From positions 248,001-312,000 of the forward strand of contig NZ_SMFP01000002.1 in assembly GCF_004348975.1 (NCBI RefSeq): a stretch of DNA of 64,000 nucleotides, in the 5' to 3' direction. A program made the translations under genes and the position numbers. Each line of letters opens with the position of its first letter. Positions within the stretch are counted from its first letter, which is position 1. The notes beneath the pieces are model-generated. The model did not search any database and was not told the DNA's origin. It saw only the letters and a program-made list of their open reading frames with translations. Below are positions 46,840 through 55,416 of the stretch, piece after piece. The DNA is from Antarcticimicrobium sediminis. GTDB taxonomy: Bacteria; Pseudomonadota; Alphaproteobacteria; Rhodobacterales; Rhodobacteraceae.

Positions 46840-47677
46840 AAAGCCCCGCCAAGGCGATCACAAGCGCGCCGCAGATGGTCCAGAGATCAGGCAGTTCGGC
46901 AAAGAACAGCATCCCCCAAAGGGTGGCAAAGATCAGCCCGACATAGGAATAGGGGGCAAGCATCGCCGCCTCGCCATTGGAGAAGGCGCGGATCAGGAAC
47001 ATCTGGCCGATGGTACCAAACCCCGCCACGCACAAAAACAGTATCAGCGCCGGTCCGTCGGGGGTCTGCCATTGGCTCGGCACGATCACGCTAAGCAGGA
47101 CCGTGCCCACCAGCCCGGTATAAAACAGTGAGGTCCAAGGGTCTTCTTTCGCGCCCAGACGCCGGGTCAGCAGCGCATAGCCGGAATAACAGGCCGCCGC
47201 CCCCAACGGCAGCAGCGCGGCAGGGACGAACACATCGCTGCCGGGCCGGATCACGATCAGCGCACCACACATCGCCGCAACGATCCCGGTGATGCGGCGC
47301 GGACCCAATGCCTCGCCCAGAAACAGCGCCGCCCCCAGCGTGATCAGCACCGGATTGACTGACATCAACGCCGCCGCGTCGCTGAGCGGGATCAGGCTGA
47401 GCCCGGTGAAAAAGAACCCGGTGGCCCCCATCAACAGCACCGAGCGCAGGATTTGCTGTACCGGGTAGCGGGTGCGGGCAACGCTGCGCAGGCGCGGGGC
47501 GATCAGGATCAGCACCAGCAACATCTGCCCGGCGTAGCGCACCCAGAGCGCCGGCAATACCCCGACACGCGGCGCCAGCGCCTTGACGCTGGTATCCATC
47601 AGCGAAAAGCACAGGATCGCGAGGATCATCATCACGATCGCCCGGTTCCGTTGGGCCAGCACCTCGACCGCGTTCAC
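46808..47677 (-). CDS. DMT-superfamily (EamA) transporter
   Basis: Inner-membrane exporter of 289 residues with ten hydrophobic segments in two EamA repeats (ILCFSLMDTSVKAL at the first, LLPLGAAACYSGYALLTRRL at the second; PLSDAAALMSVNPVLI). The GTG at 47677 follows GGA and begins just before the first helix; in-frame ATGs at 47782 and 47809 would add 35-44 hydrophilic residues that look unnatural. Substrate unknown. It overlaps the acyltransferase gene and is probably co-transcribed with it. Confidence 0.82.
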   Translation of the reverse strand: MNAVEVLAQRNRAIVMMILAILCFSLMDTSVKALAPRVGVLPALWVRYAGQMLLVLILIAPRLRSVARTRYPVQQILRSVLLMGATGFFFTGLSLIPLSDAAALMSVNPVLITLGAALFLGEALGPRRITGIVAAMCGALIVIRPGSDVFVPAALLPLGAAACYSGYALLTRRLGAKEDPWTSLFYTGLVGTVLLSVIVPSQWQTPDGPALILFLCVAGFGTIGQMFLIRAFSNGEAAMLAPYSYVGLIFATLWGMLFFAELPDLWTICGALVIALAGLYVWHRETFRP

Positions 47678-47763
47678 GCCGGGCGTTCCGCTGTGGGCGG
47701 AAAGGTTTGGGCGCAGGCCACCGGGATGGGGAAAAGACCGATCATGCCGGTTGTGATAGGGGG

Positions 47764-47801
47764 GAACGATGGGGCTGTCCATCCGGACCGCCCCATCGTT
47801 C
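47764..47801 (-). terminator. Strong hairpin after the TPR-like gene
   Basis: Perfect 12-base-pair stem GAACGATGGGGC/GCCCCATCGTTC; the 14-base loop itself contains GTCC/GGAC. It begins 13 bases after the stop of the exported TPR-like gene and separates it from the DMT gene. Confidence 0.7.
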
Positions 47802-47813
47802 AACAGCAATCGC

Positions 47814-48374
47814 TCAGTAGTTGTAGGTCAGACCGCTGCGGATCGCGTCGCGCAGCGACGCCTCGGCCCAGCTTCCGGCCCCGCCGCGGGCCTTGATCTC
47901 GCGCCATTGGGCGATGGCGGCATCGGTGTCGCCATCGGCGACGAACCCCTGTCCCATATAGGAGCGCGCCAGCAGGTTGTCGGGATTGGCTGCAAGCGCG
48001 CGCTCGTAAAAGCTGCGCGCCAGCACCCGGTTTCCCATCTTGCGATGGGTGAACCCCCAATAGGTCAGCACCCGGTCGGCGCCCTGATCGGGCATCGCGC
48101 GCAGCACGCCCTGCGCATCGGTGTAGCGGCCGGCATAGGCCAACTCGCGCACCGCGCGATACAGCGTGTCGGCATCCAGCGCGCCCTCCTTGGGATCGAC
48201 ACAGGTTTCGGTCTCGGGGTCCCAGACCTGCACGCCCTCGCATGTCCCGGTGGTCTCGGTCGGCTTGGGCGGGGTGCTGTCGCTGCCACCCATGCCCGCG
48301 GCAAAGCCGAGGCCGGGCAGGGTGAGGATCAGGGTGAGGCCGAGAGAGAGGCCGAGAACGGGGGCGCGGCGCAT
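47814..48374 (-). CDS. Exported TPR-like protein
   Basis: Encodes 186 residues. Signal peptide to about residue 25 (GLGFA/AG), a Cys motif TCEGVQVWDPETETCV in the mature N-terminus, then TPR-like helices (LYRAVRELAYAGRYTDAQGVLRAM; ARSFYERALAANPDNLLARSYMGQGF; AIAQWREIKARG). The start at 48374 has GGAG nine bases upstream; longer frames to 48458 are not needed. Periplasmic scaffold or binding role is likely; no precise function. Confidence 0.82.
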   Translation of the reverse strand: MRRAPVLGLSLGLTLILTLPGLGFAAGMGGSDSTPPKPTETTGTCEGVQVWDPETETCVDPKEGALDADTLYRAVRELAYAGRYTDAQGVLRAMPDQGADRVLTYWGFTHRKMGNRVLARSFYERALAANPDNLLARSYMGQGFVADGDTDAAIAQWREIKARGGAGSWAEASLRDAIRSGLTYNY

Positions 48375-48513
48375 GGGCGAAAACTCCGATGAGGAAATGT
48401 ACGAAAAGCCGGGAAAATTGTACGCAAAGAGAAATACGGCAAAGAGAAACGCAGCCAAGGCCGACGGGCAGTCGCAACCGGCCGCCCGTGCAGAGACTCC
48501 CGGTCGTGCGGGA

Positions 48514-48672
48514 TCAGCTGTTGATCTGTTCGACGCAGATCTGTTGCGCAGAGTCCCAGACCGTGCCCGGCGCGCAGGACTGCGCCTGATGTTCGCGATC
48601 AGAGCACGAGGCGTAAGACAGCGCGGGCAGCGCGATCAGGGATGCGGCGATGAAAAAGGTCTTGATCGTCAT
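48514..48672 (-). CDS. Small exported cysteine-rich protein
   Basis: Encodes 52 residues: signal peptide (TIKTFFIAASLIALPALSYA) and a mature peptide of about 30 residues with CSDREHQAQSCAPGTVWDSA and a final C, i.e. a C-x-x-G-x-x-W-D-x-x-x-x-x-C pattern that resembles a minimal chitin-binding-type motif. The ATG at 48672 has GGGAG eight bases upstream. It is similar in motif to the neighbouring TPR-like protein, suggesting common origin or function. I know no experimental role. Confidence 0.75.
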   Translation of the reverse strand: MTIKTFFIAASLIALPALSYASCSDREHQAQSCAPGTVWDSAQQICVEQINS

Positions 48673-48730
48673 GTCAAATCTCCCGAATGGGTCAAACATG
48701 ACTTAAGGTAACCCGGCGCGGACCGTGGTC

Positions 48731-48770
48731 AAAGAAAAACCGCGCCGCCGGACGGGCCGGGGCGCGGTTT
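48731..48770 (-). terminator. Terminator of purB
   Basis: AAACCGCGCC and GGCGCGGTTT arms; on the minus strand the stem is followed by TTTTTCTTT. It starts 23 bases after the purB stop. Confidence 0.8.
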
Positions 48771-48792
48771 GATCAGTGCAGGCGCGGCGGAT

Positions 48793-50097
48793 TTATTCGC
48801 CGAACACCCGTTTGAAAATCGTGTCGACATGTTTGGTGTGATACTCCATGTCGAACTTCTCGTTGATCGCATCGACCCCAAGGGCGGCCACGACATCCTT
48901 GTCGGCCAGCAGCTGTTCGCGGAAATCGACCCGGTCTTCCCAGACCTTGAGCGCGTTGCGCTGCACCATCGCATAGGCATCCTCGCGCGACACACCGGCC
49001 TGCGTCAGCGCCAGCAGCACGCGCTGGCTCATCACCAGACCCGGATATTTGTTCATGTTGTCCAACATGTTGTCCGGGAAGATCAGCATCTTCTCGACCA
49101 CACCCGCCAGACGGTTGAGCGCGAAGTCCAGCGTGATCGTCGCATCCGGGGCGATGCCACGTTCGACCGAGCTGTGCGAAATGTCGCGCTCGTGCCAGAG
49201 CGCGACGTTCTCCATCGCGGGCACCACGGTCATGCGCACGAGACGGGCGAGACCGGTCAGGTTCTCGGTCAGAACCGGGTTCTTCTTGTGCGGCATCGCC
49301 GAGGAGCCCTTTTGCCCCATCGAGAAGAATTCCGCGCCTTCCAGCACTTCGGTGCGCTGCATGTGGCGGATTTCGATGGCGACGTTCTCGATCGACGAGG
49401 CGATGACACCAAGGGTGGCAAAGAACATCGCATGGCGGTCGCGCGGGATCACCTGAGTCGAAATCGGCTCCGGGCGCAGGCCAAGTTTTTCGCAAACATG
49501 CTCTTCAACCGCCGGGTCGATGTTGGCGAATGTGCCGACCGCGCCGGAAATCGCGCCTGTGGCGACCTCCCACCGGGCTTTTTCCAGCCGGTTCTTGTTG
49601 CGGTCCATCTCGGCATAGAAACGGGCAAAGGTCAGCCCCATGGTGGTGGGCTCGGCATGGATCCCGTGCGAGCGACCGACGCGCACGGTGGTCTTGTGCT
49701 CCATGGCGCGGGTCTTGAGCGCAGCCAGAACCCGGTCCATATCGGCCAGCAGGATGTCGGTGGCGCGCACCAGCTGCACGTTCAGCGTGGTGTCGAGCAC
49801 GTCGGACGAGGTCATGCCCTGATGCACGAAACGGGCCTCGTCGCTGCCGACATGTTCGGCCAGATGGGTGAGAAAGGCGATCACGTCATGCTTGGTGACT
49901 GCTTCGATCTCGTCGATGCGGGCGACATCGAATTCCGCGTCCTTGGCCTTCCACACGGCCTCGGCGTTTTCCTTCGGGATCACCCCCAGTTCGGCCTGCG
50001 CGTCGCAGGCGTGGGCCTCGATCTCGTACCAGATCTTGAACTTGGTCTCGGGCGACCAGATGGCGACCATCTCGGGGCGGGAATAGCGGGGGATCAT
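48793..50097 (-). CDS. purB: Adenylosuccinate lyase
   Basis: Catalyses two steps of purine synthesis (SAICAR to AICAR and adenylosuccinate to AMP). The 434-residue product has the superfamily signature GSSAMPHKKNPVLTE with the catalytic Ser, TSSDVLDT near residue 90, and SHGIHAEPTT with the catalytic His. Start at 50097 (MIPRYSRPEM) is the family start; a GTG four codons earlier is in frame. Confidence 0.97.
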   Translation of the reverse strand: MIPRYSRPEMVAIWSPETKFKIWYEIEAHACDAQAELGVIPKENAEAVWKAKDAEFDVARIDEIEAVTKHDVIAFLTHLAEHVGSDEARFVHQGMTSSDVLDTTLNVQLVRATDILLADMDRVLAALKTRAMEHKTTVRVGRSHGIHAEPTTMGLTFARFYAEMDRNKNRLEKARWEVATGAISGAVGTFANIDPAVEEHVCEKLGLRPEPISTQVIPRDRHAMFFATLGVIASSIENVAIEIRHMQRTEVLEGAEFFSMGQKGSSAMPHKKNPVLTENLTGLARLVRMTVVPAMENVALWHERDISHSSVERGIAPDATITLDFALNRLAGVVEKMLIFPDNMLDNMNKYPGLVMSQRVLLALTQAGVSREDAYAMVQRNALKVWEDRVDFREQLLADKDVVAALGVDAINEKFDMEYHTKHVDTIFKRVFGE

Positions 50098-50241
50098 TGG
50101 CAGCAACACCTTTTTATGATTAGGCGGGGATCAGCGCGCGTCATAGACCGCCGCGTCCGCAACGGCAAGGCGGGAGCGCGCCGATTGGACAAACGCCAAG
50201 AAGGACCGGCGGGCCGAAGGGCTGCGTGGGGGAGAGAGAAG

Positions 50242-50664
50242 ATGACGATCACGCCGCGCCACTTGCATGATTTTCTCGGCACATGGTCACTGGACCGGCG
50301 CATAGAACAGGCGGACGGGCAGACCGGTCATTTCATCGGCCAAGCCCGCTGGACGCCGCAGGGAGAGGGGGCGCTTTATGCCGAGGCCGGGCAGCTGACG
50401 CTTGATGGTCATCCACCGATGCAGGCCGAGCGGCGCTATCGCTGGGGGGCGGATATGACGGTCTGGTTCGAGGATGGGCGGTTCTTTCACGCCGTGCCGC
50501 CGCAGGGCGGAGACAGCGCGCATTGGTGCGCCCCCGACGAGTACGAGGTGCGCTATGAGTTCGGCGATTGGCCCAAGTTTCGCGTCACTTGGCAAGTGCG
50601 CGGCCCGCGCAAATCCTACCGCATGACCGGCCTTTACCAGCCGCTCTCGACAGAGTGTCGATAG
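50242..50664 (+). CDS. DUF6314 family protein
   Basis: Encodes 140 residues: FLGTWSLDRRI near the N-terminus, RWGADMTVWFEDGRFFH in the middle and FRVTWQVRGPRKSYRMTGLY at the C-terminus, a beta-barrel-like pattern matching DUF6314. GGAGAGAGAAG precedes the ATG at 50242. Single gene between divergent purB and the convergent DUF6455 gene. No known function. Confidence 0.8.
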   Translation: MTITPRHLHDFLGTWSLDRRIEQADGQTGHFIGQARWTPQGEGALYAEAGQLTLDGHPPMQAERRYRWGADMTVWFEDGRFFHAVPPQGGDSAHWCAPDEYEVRYEFGDWPKFRVTWQVRGPRKSYRMTGLYQPLSTECR

Positions 50665-50698
50665 TGGCTGAGCGTCGATTATATACGCCACCCGTACC

Positions 50699-50716
50699 CC
50701 CGAGAAAGCACTCGGG
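50699..50716. terminator. Hairpin between convergent DUF6314 and DUF6455 genes
   Basis: CCCGAG/CTCGGG arms with a six-base loop, 34 bases after the DUF6314 stop and 22 bases from the end of the convergent gene; could serve both. Confidence 0.4.
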
Positions 50717-50737
50717 CGCGGGCCGGGGTGGTGCCGG

Positions 50738-50995
50738 TCAGGCGTGGGCGACGTGGTCCAGAAAAACCTTGTTCCGGCAATAATCTGGTGCCGCGTCAAG
50801 ATGATCGCATTGCTGCTGCAAAGCGGCGCAGCCCTGTTGATGGGGGCAGGCTGAGCAGCGCAAGGCCATCGACCGGACCTGATTCGCCCCTTGCAACGGG
50901 TCGTGGGTAATCTCTGCGCCCAGATCGGCACCAAGCCGCGCGGCCATGCCGAGCATCAGATCGGTGCTTTTGGAAACTTGACGAAAAAAGTTCAT
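50738..50995 (-). CDS. DUF6455 family protein
   Basis: Encodes 85 residues, cytoplasmic by appearance. Four Cys residues in CSACPHQQGCAALQQQC plus one near YCRN form a compact cluster that could bind metal or an Fe-S centre. GGAGGGAGAAGG precedes the ATG. The family is common in Rhodobacterales; function unknown. Confidence 0.78.
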   Translation of the reverse strand: MNFFRQVSKSTDLMLGMAARLGADLGAEITHDPLQGANQVRSMALRCSACPHQQGCAALQQQCDHLDAAPDYCRNKVFLDHVAHA

Positions 50996-51112
50996 GTCCT
51001 TCTCCCTCCGCAGAATGCGGGTCTGTGTTCAGGATCTCACCTTCGGGTTTGGGTGGCCTTGATTTGGGTCAAGTGGCGGCTGGACGACAGGCGAACCGGG
51101 CCACCGGGCCTC

Positions 51113-52333
51113 TCACCCCTCGGGTTCGACCAGCCTGCTGTCCACCTGCGCGCCGTGGCTGAGCGTGCGGTGCACCGGGCATTTGTCGGCGATCTCCAGC
51201 AATCTGGCGCGCTGTTCTGCGTCCAAATCGCCGCAAAGCCGGATCTCTCGGGTGAAGCGGTCGATCTTGCCGGGGGTGCCATTGCCGACATCGGCGGCGT
51301 GTTGCTTGTCATGGCTGATATCGACGCTGACACCGGTGAGCGGCCAGTTCTTGCGCCGGGCATACATGCGAATCGTCATCGAGGTGCAAGCGCCCAACCC
51401 GGCGGCCAGCAGCCCATAGGGGGACAGCCCGCGCTCGGTGCCGCCAACCGCGCGCGGCTCATCGGCCAGAAGGTGGTGGGGCCCGGACTGAACGTCCTGC
51501 AGAAAACCGTCGGGATCGGCCTCGGCCACCCGCACCACGCCCTCGGGCGTGTCGGGGCGGGGGGCTGGGGCTGGCAGCTCGACATAGCGGCGCGCCCAGG
51601 CGGCAATCACCTCGGCGGCGTATTCGGCATCCTCGCCCCGGCTGATGAGATGGTCGGCGGTGTCGAGCGTGACAAAGCTTTTGGGGTGCTTCTTGGCGAG
51701 GAAGATCTTGGTGGCATTGTCGATTCCGACCACTTCATCGCGCGGCGCGTGCATGATCAGCAGCGCTGCTTTCATCTCGTGCAGGGCCTTGTCCAGTTTG
51801 GCCCCTTGTACGTCTTCGACAAAGGCGCGGGAGATGCAGAAGGCGCGCCCGCCAAGATCGACCGACGCGACACCCTTTGCCGCGATCTCGGGCAGGGCAT
51901 GGGCGAAATTTTCGGTGATATGCGCAGGATCGTGGGGGGCCCCCAGCGTAACCACGGCGCGCACGCTGGCGATCTGGTTGGCGGCGCTGATCACCGCCGC
52001 GCCGCCCAGTGAATGGCCGATCAGCAGCGCAGGCGCCATGCCGCGCCCCTTGAGATACTCCGCCGCCTTAAGCAGGTCTGCGACGTTGGAGCTGTAGTTG
52101 GTATTGGCAAACTCGCCCTCGGAATGGCCCAGCCCGGTGAAGTCAAAGCGCAGCACCGCGATGCCCATCGCCGCCAGTCGCGCCGCGATCCGACGGGCGG
52201 CGGGGATATCCTTGGAGCAGGTAAAACAGTGGGCAAACAGCGCCGTGGCCAGATGCGGCCCGTCCGGTAGATCTAGCCGCGCGGCAAGTTCGGTTCCGTC
52301 ATGGCCGGGGAAGGTGACGCGTTCGCTGGGCAT
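51113..52333 (-). CDS. Fused alpha/beta hydrolase and OsmC-family protein
   Basis: Encodes 406 residues in two domains. Residues 1-255 are an alpha/beta hydrolase with nucleophile Ser108 in GHSLGG, Asp199 in APRDE and His228 in ADHLI. Residues 260-406 are an OsmC-like domain with the two redox cysteines, Cys316 in GLGACTSM and the second in ADKCPVHRTLS. OsmC proteins reduce organic hydroperoxides, so the fusion may link ester or thioester hydrolysis to peroxide detoxification. AAAGGAC lies before the ATG. Confidence 0.9.
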   Translation of the reverse strand: MPSERVTFPGHDGTELAARLDLPDGPHLATALFAHCFTCSKDIPAARRIAARLAAMGIAVLRFDFTGLGHSEGEFANTNYSSNVADLLKAAEYLKGRGMAPALLIGHSLGGAAVISAANQIASVRAVVTLGAPHDPAHITENFAHALPEIAAKGVASVDLGGRAFCISRAFVEDVQGAKLDKALHEMKAALLIMHAPRDEVVGIDNATKIFLAKKHPKSFVTLDTADHLISRGEDAEYAAEVIAAWARRYVELPAPAPRPDTPEGVVRVAEADPDGFLQDVQSGPHHLLADEPRAVGGTERGLSPYGLLAAGLGACTSMTIRMYARRKNWPLTGVSVDISHDKQHAADVGNGTPGKIDRFTREIRLCGDLDAEQRARLLEIADKCPVHRTLSHGAQVDSRLVEPEG

Positions 52334-52436
52334 GGGTTGTCCTTTCTTGCCGTGCGGGTCTAAGGCTGGGCATCTGGGCGGGGTTTAGCAAGCCCCGGCA
52401 ACGGGAAAGTGAAAAGAGGAACGTGGTCAGGTGATA

Positions 52437-53384
52437 ATGGGATTGCGCAAGGTCGGCTGGGTCGGGGCGCTGGCCGCGCTGGTCGGGGTCTTGGTGGGCT
52501 ATGGCGGGGCTTTGCATCCGGCGGGCGATAGTCTGGCGGTGTTCCGGGTGCCATTGGCAGGGCTGGCGGGGCTGATGCTGGTGCTGTTGCGCCGCCCGAG
52601 GCGTCGGGTGCTGCTTGGGCTGGCTGTGGTCGTGCTGGCGCTGGTGCCCCGGTTCTGGGCGCAGGTGTCAGGGGTTGGGATAGGATCGGTGGCAGCGACG
52701 GCGCTGGCGGCCGGGCAGGCGCCGGGGCAGTTGACGGGGCAGGCAGCAGAGCGCGCCGTGCTGACGATCTATCAAAAGAACCTGTTGTTTAACCGGCCCG
52801 ACCCAAAGCCGCTGGTGGCTGATATTCGCGCCCGTTCGCCCGATATCGTGACCTTGCAGGAGGTCGATGGTCGCAATCGCGCGGTGCTGGAGGCGCTGCA
52901 GCAGGATTTCCCCTATCAGCAGTATTGCGATTACCGCGCGGTGGGCGGAACCGCCGTGCTGTCGCGCTGGCCCGCGGTTCCGGGCAGCGCGCTTTGTGCC
53001 TATGGGCTGAGCGCGCTGCAGGTCGAGACGCCGGGTGGCCCGGTCTGGGCGGTGGCGCTGCATCTGCGCTGGCCTTGGCCCTATGGACAGGCGGAGCAGC
53101 TTGACGGGCTGGAGCCGGTGCTGCGCACCCTGAGCGGGCCAAAGGTGATCGGCGGCGATTTCAATTCTGTCGCTTGGTCGCATGCGGTGACCCGGGTGGC
53201 ACGGGCCAGCGGCACCCGGCGCGTGGGCCGTGAAGCGGTCAGTTTTGCCTTGCCCTATGGTGGGTTCGGGGTGGGAATCGACCATGTGCTGGCCAGCGGC
53301 GCACAGTCTGGCACGATCCAGATTCTGGAGCGGCTGGGCTCTGATCACCGGGGCGTTCTGGCGCGGGTGTCGGTCACGCCCTGA
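52437..53384 (+). CDS. Membrane-anchored endonuclease/exonuclease/phosphatase family protein
   Basis: Encodes 315 residues: three hydrophobic N-terminal segments to about residue 85, then an EEP catalytic domain with the Asn in YQKNLLF, TLQEVDGRNR, GGDFNS and the C-terminal SDHRGV. Catalytic Glu, Asp and His residues are all present. It could be a phosphatase or nuclease facing the periplasm. ATG 52437 is preferred; a GTG at 52431 is two codons upstream. Confidence 0.85.
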   Translation: MGLRKVGWVGALAALVGVLVGYGGALHPAGDSLAVFRVPLAGLAGLMLVLLRRPRRRVLLGLAVVVLALVPRFWAQVSGVGIGSVAATALAAGQAPGQLTGQAAERAVLTIYQKNLLFNRPDPKPLVADIRARSPDIVTLQEVDGRNRAVLEALQQDFPYQQYCDYRAVGGTAVLSRWPAVPGSALCAYGLSALQVETPGGPVWAVALHLRWPWPYGQAEQLDGLEPVLRTLSGPKVIGGDFNSVAWSHAVTRVARASGTRRVGREAVSFALPYGGFGVGIDHVLASGAQSGTIQILERLGSDHRGVLARVSVTP

Positions 53385-53502
53385 GGCGGCTCGCCTTCCT
53401 TTGGGGCCAAGGACGGGAGGGGCGCAGTCGGGCTTTGCCTGCGACGTATGGTCAGATCGCTTTGGGGCCGACAGAGGCCAGTCAGGATGTTAATCTGAAC
53501 GG

Positions 53503-54267
53503 ATGAGCAAGATCCTGCAGACCCGCATCCCCTATGACATCGCCGCGCAACGCCGGTTGCCGGGCATTCAACCCATGGCGGTGGAGGACTGGCTGATTCG
53601 CGACGACGCCTTTGCCGAACAGATGGCCTATCGCGACCAGTTGCTGGCCGGGCGGCGGGGGGCGGTTCTGGCCATGGACGAGTCCGCGCGCGACGCTGCC
53701 GAAGAACTGCTGGATCTGGTGTTGGAGCTGGCCTATCCCGGTGCAAAGGGCGAGGCGACACGTCCCGATGGCGTCACGGTACCGATCAAGCGCGACGATC
53801 CGATGGGCACCTTGGGACGGTTGGTGCAAGAGGATCTGTGCCTGTTGCAAAAGCGCGAGGGCGACGATGAACATGTGCTGACCGCCGCCGCGCTGTGTTT
53901 TCCGGCAAGTTGGATGCTGGCGGAAAAGGTGATGCGCCCGCTGACGGCGATCCATGTCCCGGTGGCCGAGTATGACGGCAATATTGCGGCGCGGGTGCAA
54001 CGGCTGTTCGATGGGGTGCAGCCGGACCGGCCGTTGTGGCGGTTCAATGCGCTATGGTACGGGGATCCCGATCTGCACCAGCCGCGCAGCGAGACCGAGC
54101 GGCGCCCGGAAGGCGGCAACGGGAGCACCGATTTCCTGCGCAGCGAACGGCAATCTGTGCTGCGGCTGCCGCGCACGCGCGCGGTAGTGTTTTCAATCCA
54201 CACCTTCGTTCTGGCGCGGGCCGACGCGCCAGCGGGAACCGAGGGGCTTGACCGCGTCGAGAGCTGA
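53503..54267 (+). CDS. DUF3445 / heme-dependent oxidative N-demethylase family protein
   Basis: Encodes 254 residues with PIKRDDPMGTLGRLVQEDL, the core ALCFPASWMLAEKVMRPLTAIH and VFSIHTFVL near the C-terminus, which fit the DUF3445 family, whose members include the heme subunit of dimethylamine monooxygenase. The redox partner genes of that enzyme are not next to it, so the substrate is open. The gene is 118 bases after the EEP gene on the same strand. Confidence 0.78.
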   Translation: MSKILQTRIPYDIAAQRRLPGIQPMAVEDWLIRDDAFAEQMAYRDQLLAGRRGAVLAMDESARDAAEELLDLVLELAYPGAKGEATRPDGVTVPIKRDDPMGTLGRLVQEDLCLLQKREGDDEHVLTAAALCFPASWMLAEKVMRPLTAIHVPVAEYDGNIAARVQRLFDGVQPDRPLWRFNALWYGDPDLHQPRSETERRPEGGNGSTDFLRSERQSVLRLPRTRAVVFSIHTFVLARADAPAGTEGLDRVES

Positions 54268-54322
54268 GGGATCGCTGCGGGGCGAGGCCAGACGTCCCGG
54301 TTTCCCCGCTTTGCCGCCCCGT

Positions 54323-55207
54323 TCAGATCGGCAGATAGGACATCGCGTTGGCCAGCAGGCCCGATCCGCTGCTTGAAGCGACAAAGGCGGTGAGCGCCAG
54401 CACATGGGTGTTGAGGCGGAAATCCTCGCCCTTGGCCAGATTGATCGCCGCCATCGAGAGCGCCACCGGTGCGGATAGAAACACCAGCATGCCGGTCATG
54501 CCCCACGTGGCCAAGCGGCGAATGTTGGTCTCGGCTTTCTGCTCGGGCGTGGCGGGGGTGATCAGGTCGGCCATATCGTCGCGAAAGGCGAGCGCCAGCG
54601 ATTCTTCTTCACCGATCAGGGCGATGCCGATCTGGTCAACAAACACGGTATCGGACTCGATGATTTCCGCTTGTTGCGACAGGTCTGATTCCATCTCGTC
54701 GACCGGGGTAAAGCGGTTGGATTTTGGGCCCTGGAAATGGGCGCGGCTGTGGACGCGGCGCGGCGTGACGTTGGCAAAGGCCCCCAGGAACTGTTCGACG
54801 CTCAGGATGGTTTCGGGGTTCATCCATTCGATCTGTTGCACCGGATAGGCATCGACCATCCGGTACAGCATGACCACCATCAAAAGCTCGGTGATATCGC
54901 GGTCCTCTTCACCCGGGGCCACGGGCATAAGAGAGAACTCCAGCCGGTGCATGGATTTGGAGGGATGTTTGCCCATCCGCTCAGGGGCGACGACGCGCCC
55001 GGCATAGGGTGCGGTTTCGACCGACAGTTTCACGATGTACTGGCTGGTGACAATGCGGGCCTGTTCGATGTTCAGCACGCTTTGACGGTCGACCAGATGG
55101 CCATAGTCCTGCAACGTGCTGGCGGCGATCCGGCAGAACCGTTCGATCGCGCCCTCAGTCATCCCCAGATAGACCAGTCCGCCGTGATACCAGTTTTCCC
55201 GTGTCAC
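54323..55207 (-). CDS. Unrecognised protein with two C-terminal membrane segments
   Basis: Encodes 294 residues. I do not recognise a family. The first 230 residues are soluble, mixed alpha/beta with acidic stretches (QQAEIIESDTVFVDQIGIALIGEEE). Two hydrophobic segments close the protein (GMTGMLVFLSAPVALSMAAI and HVLALTAFVASSSGSGLLA), so it is a tail-anchored inner-membrane protein with a large cytoplasmic part, if the usual rules hold. No signal peptide. Convergent with the DUF3445 gene. Codon use matches the neighbours, so a real gene. Confidence 0.7.
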   Translation of the reverse strand: MTRENWYHGGLVYLGMTEGAIERFCRIAASTLQDYGHLVDRQSVLNIEQARIVTSQYIVKLSVETAPYAGRVVAPERMGKHPSKSMHRLEFSLMPVAPGEEDRDITELLMVVMLYRMVDAYPVQQIEWMNPETILSVEQFLGAFANVTPRRVHSRAHFQGPKSNRFTPVDEMESDLSQQAEIIESDTVFVDQIGIALIGEEESLALAFRDDMADLITPATPEQKAETNIRRLATWGMTGMLVFLSAPVALSMAAINLAKGEDFRLNTHVLALTAFVASSSGSGLLANAMSYLPI

Positions 55208-55416
55208 TGCGTGGAACCTCCGTTAGCCGTCGCGTGGTTAACCAAAATTAGCGTCGGATCAGGGAGAAAGTGTGTCAAAAACCGATAGATACCAAGGCAG
55301 GGAGTCAATCTGGCCACTGAGAAATGCGCGCGAATTCAATTTGTTGCGCGGTTAAGTCTGGAATTGGGGCGGAAGTGTGGCGCCACCCGGGCGAAGCTGG
55401 GGTCGGGGGCGGGCGC

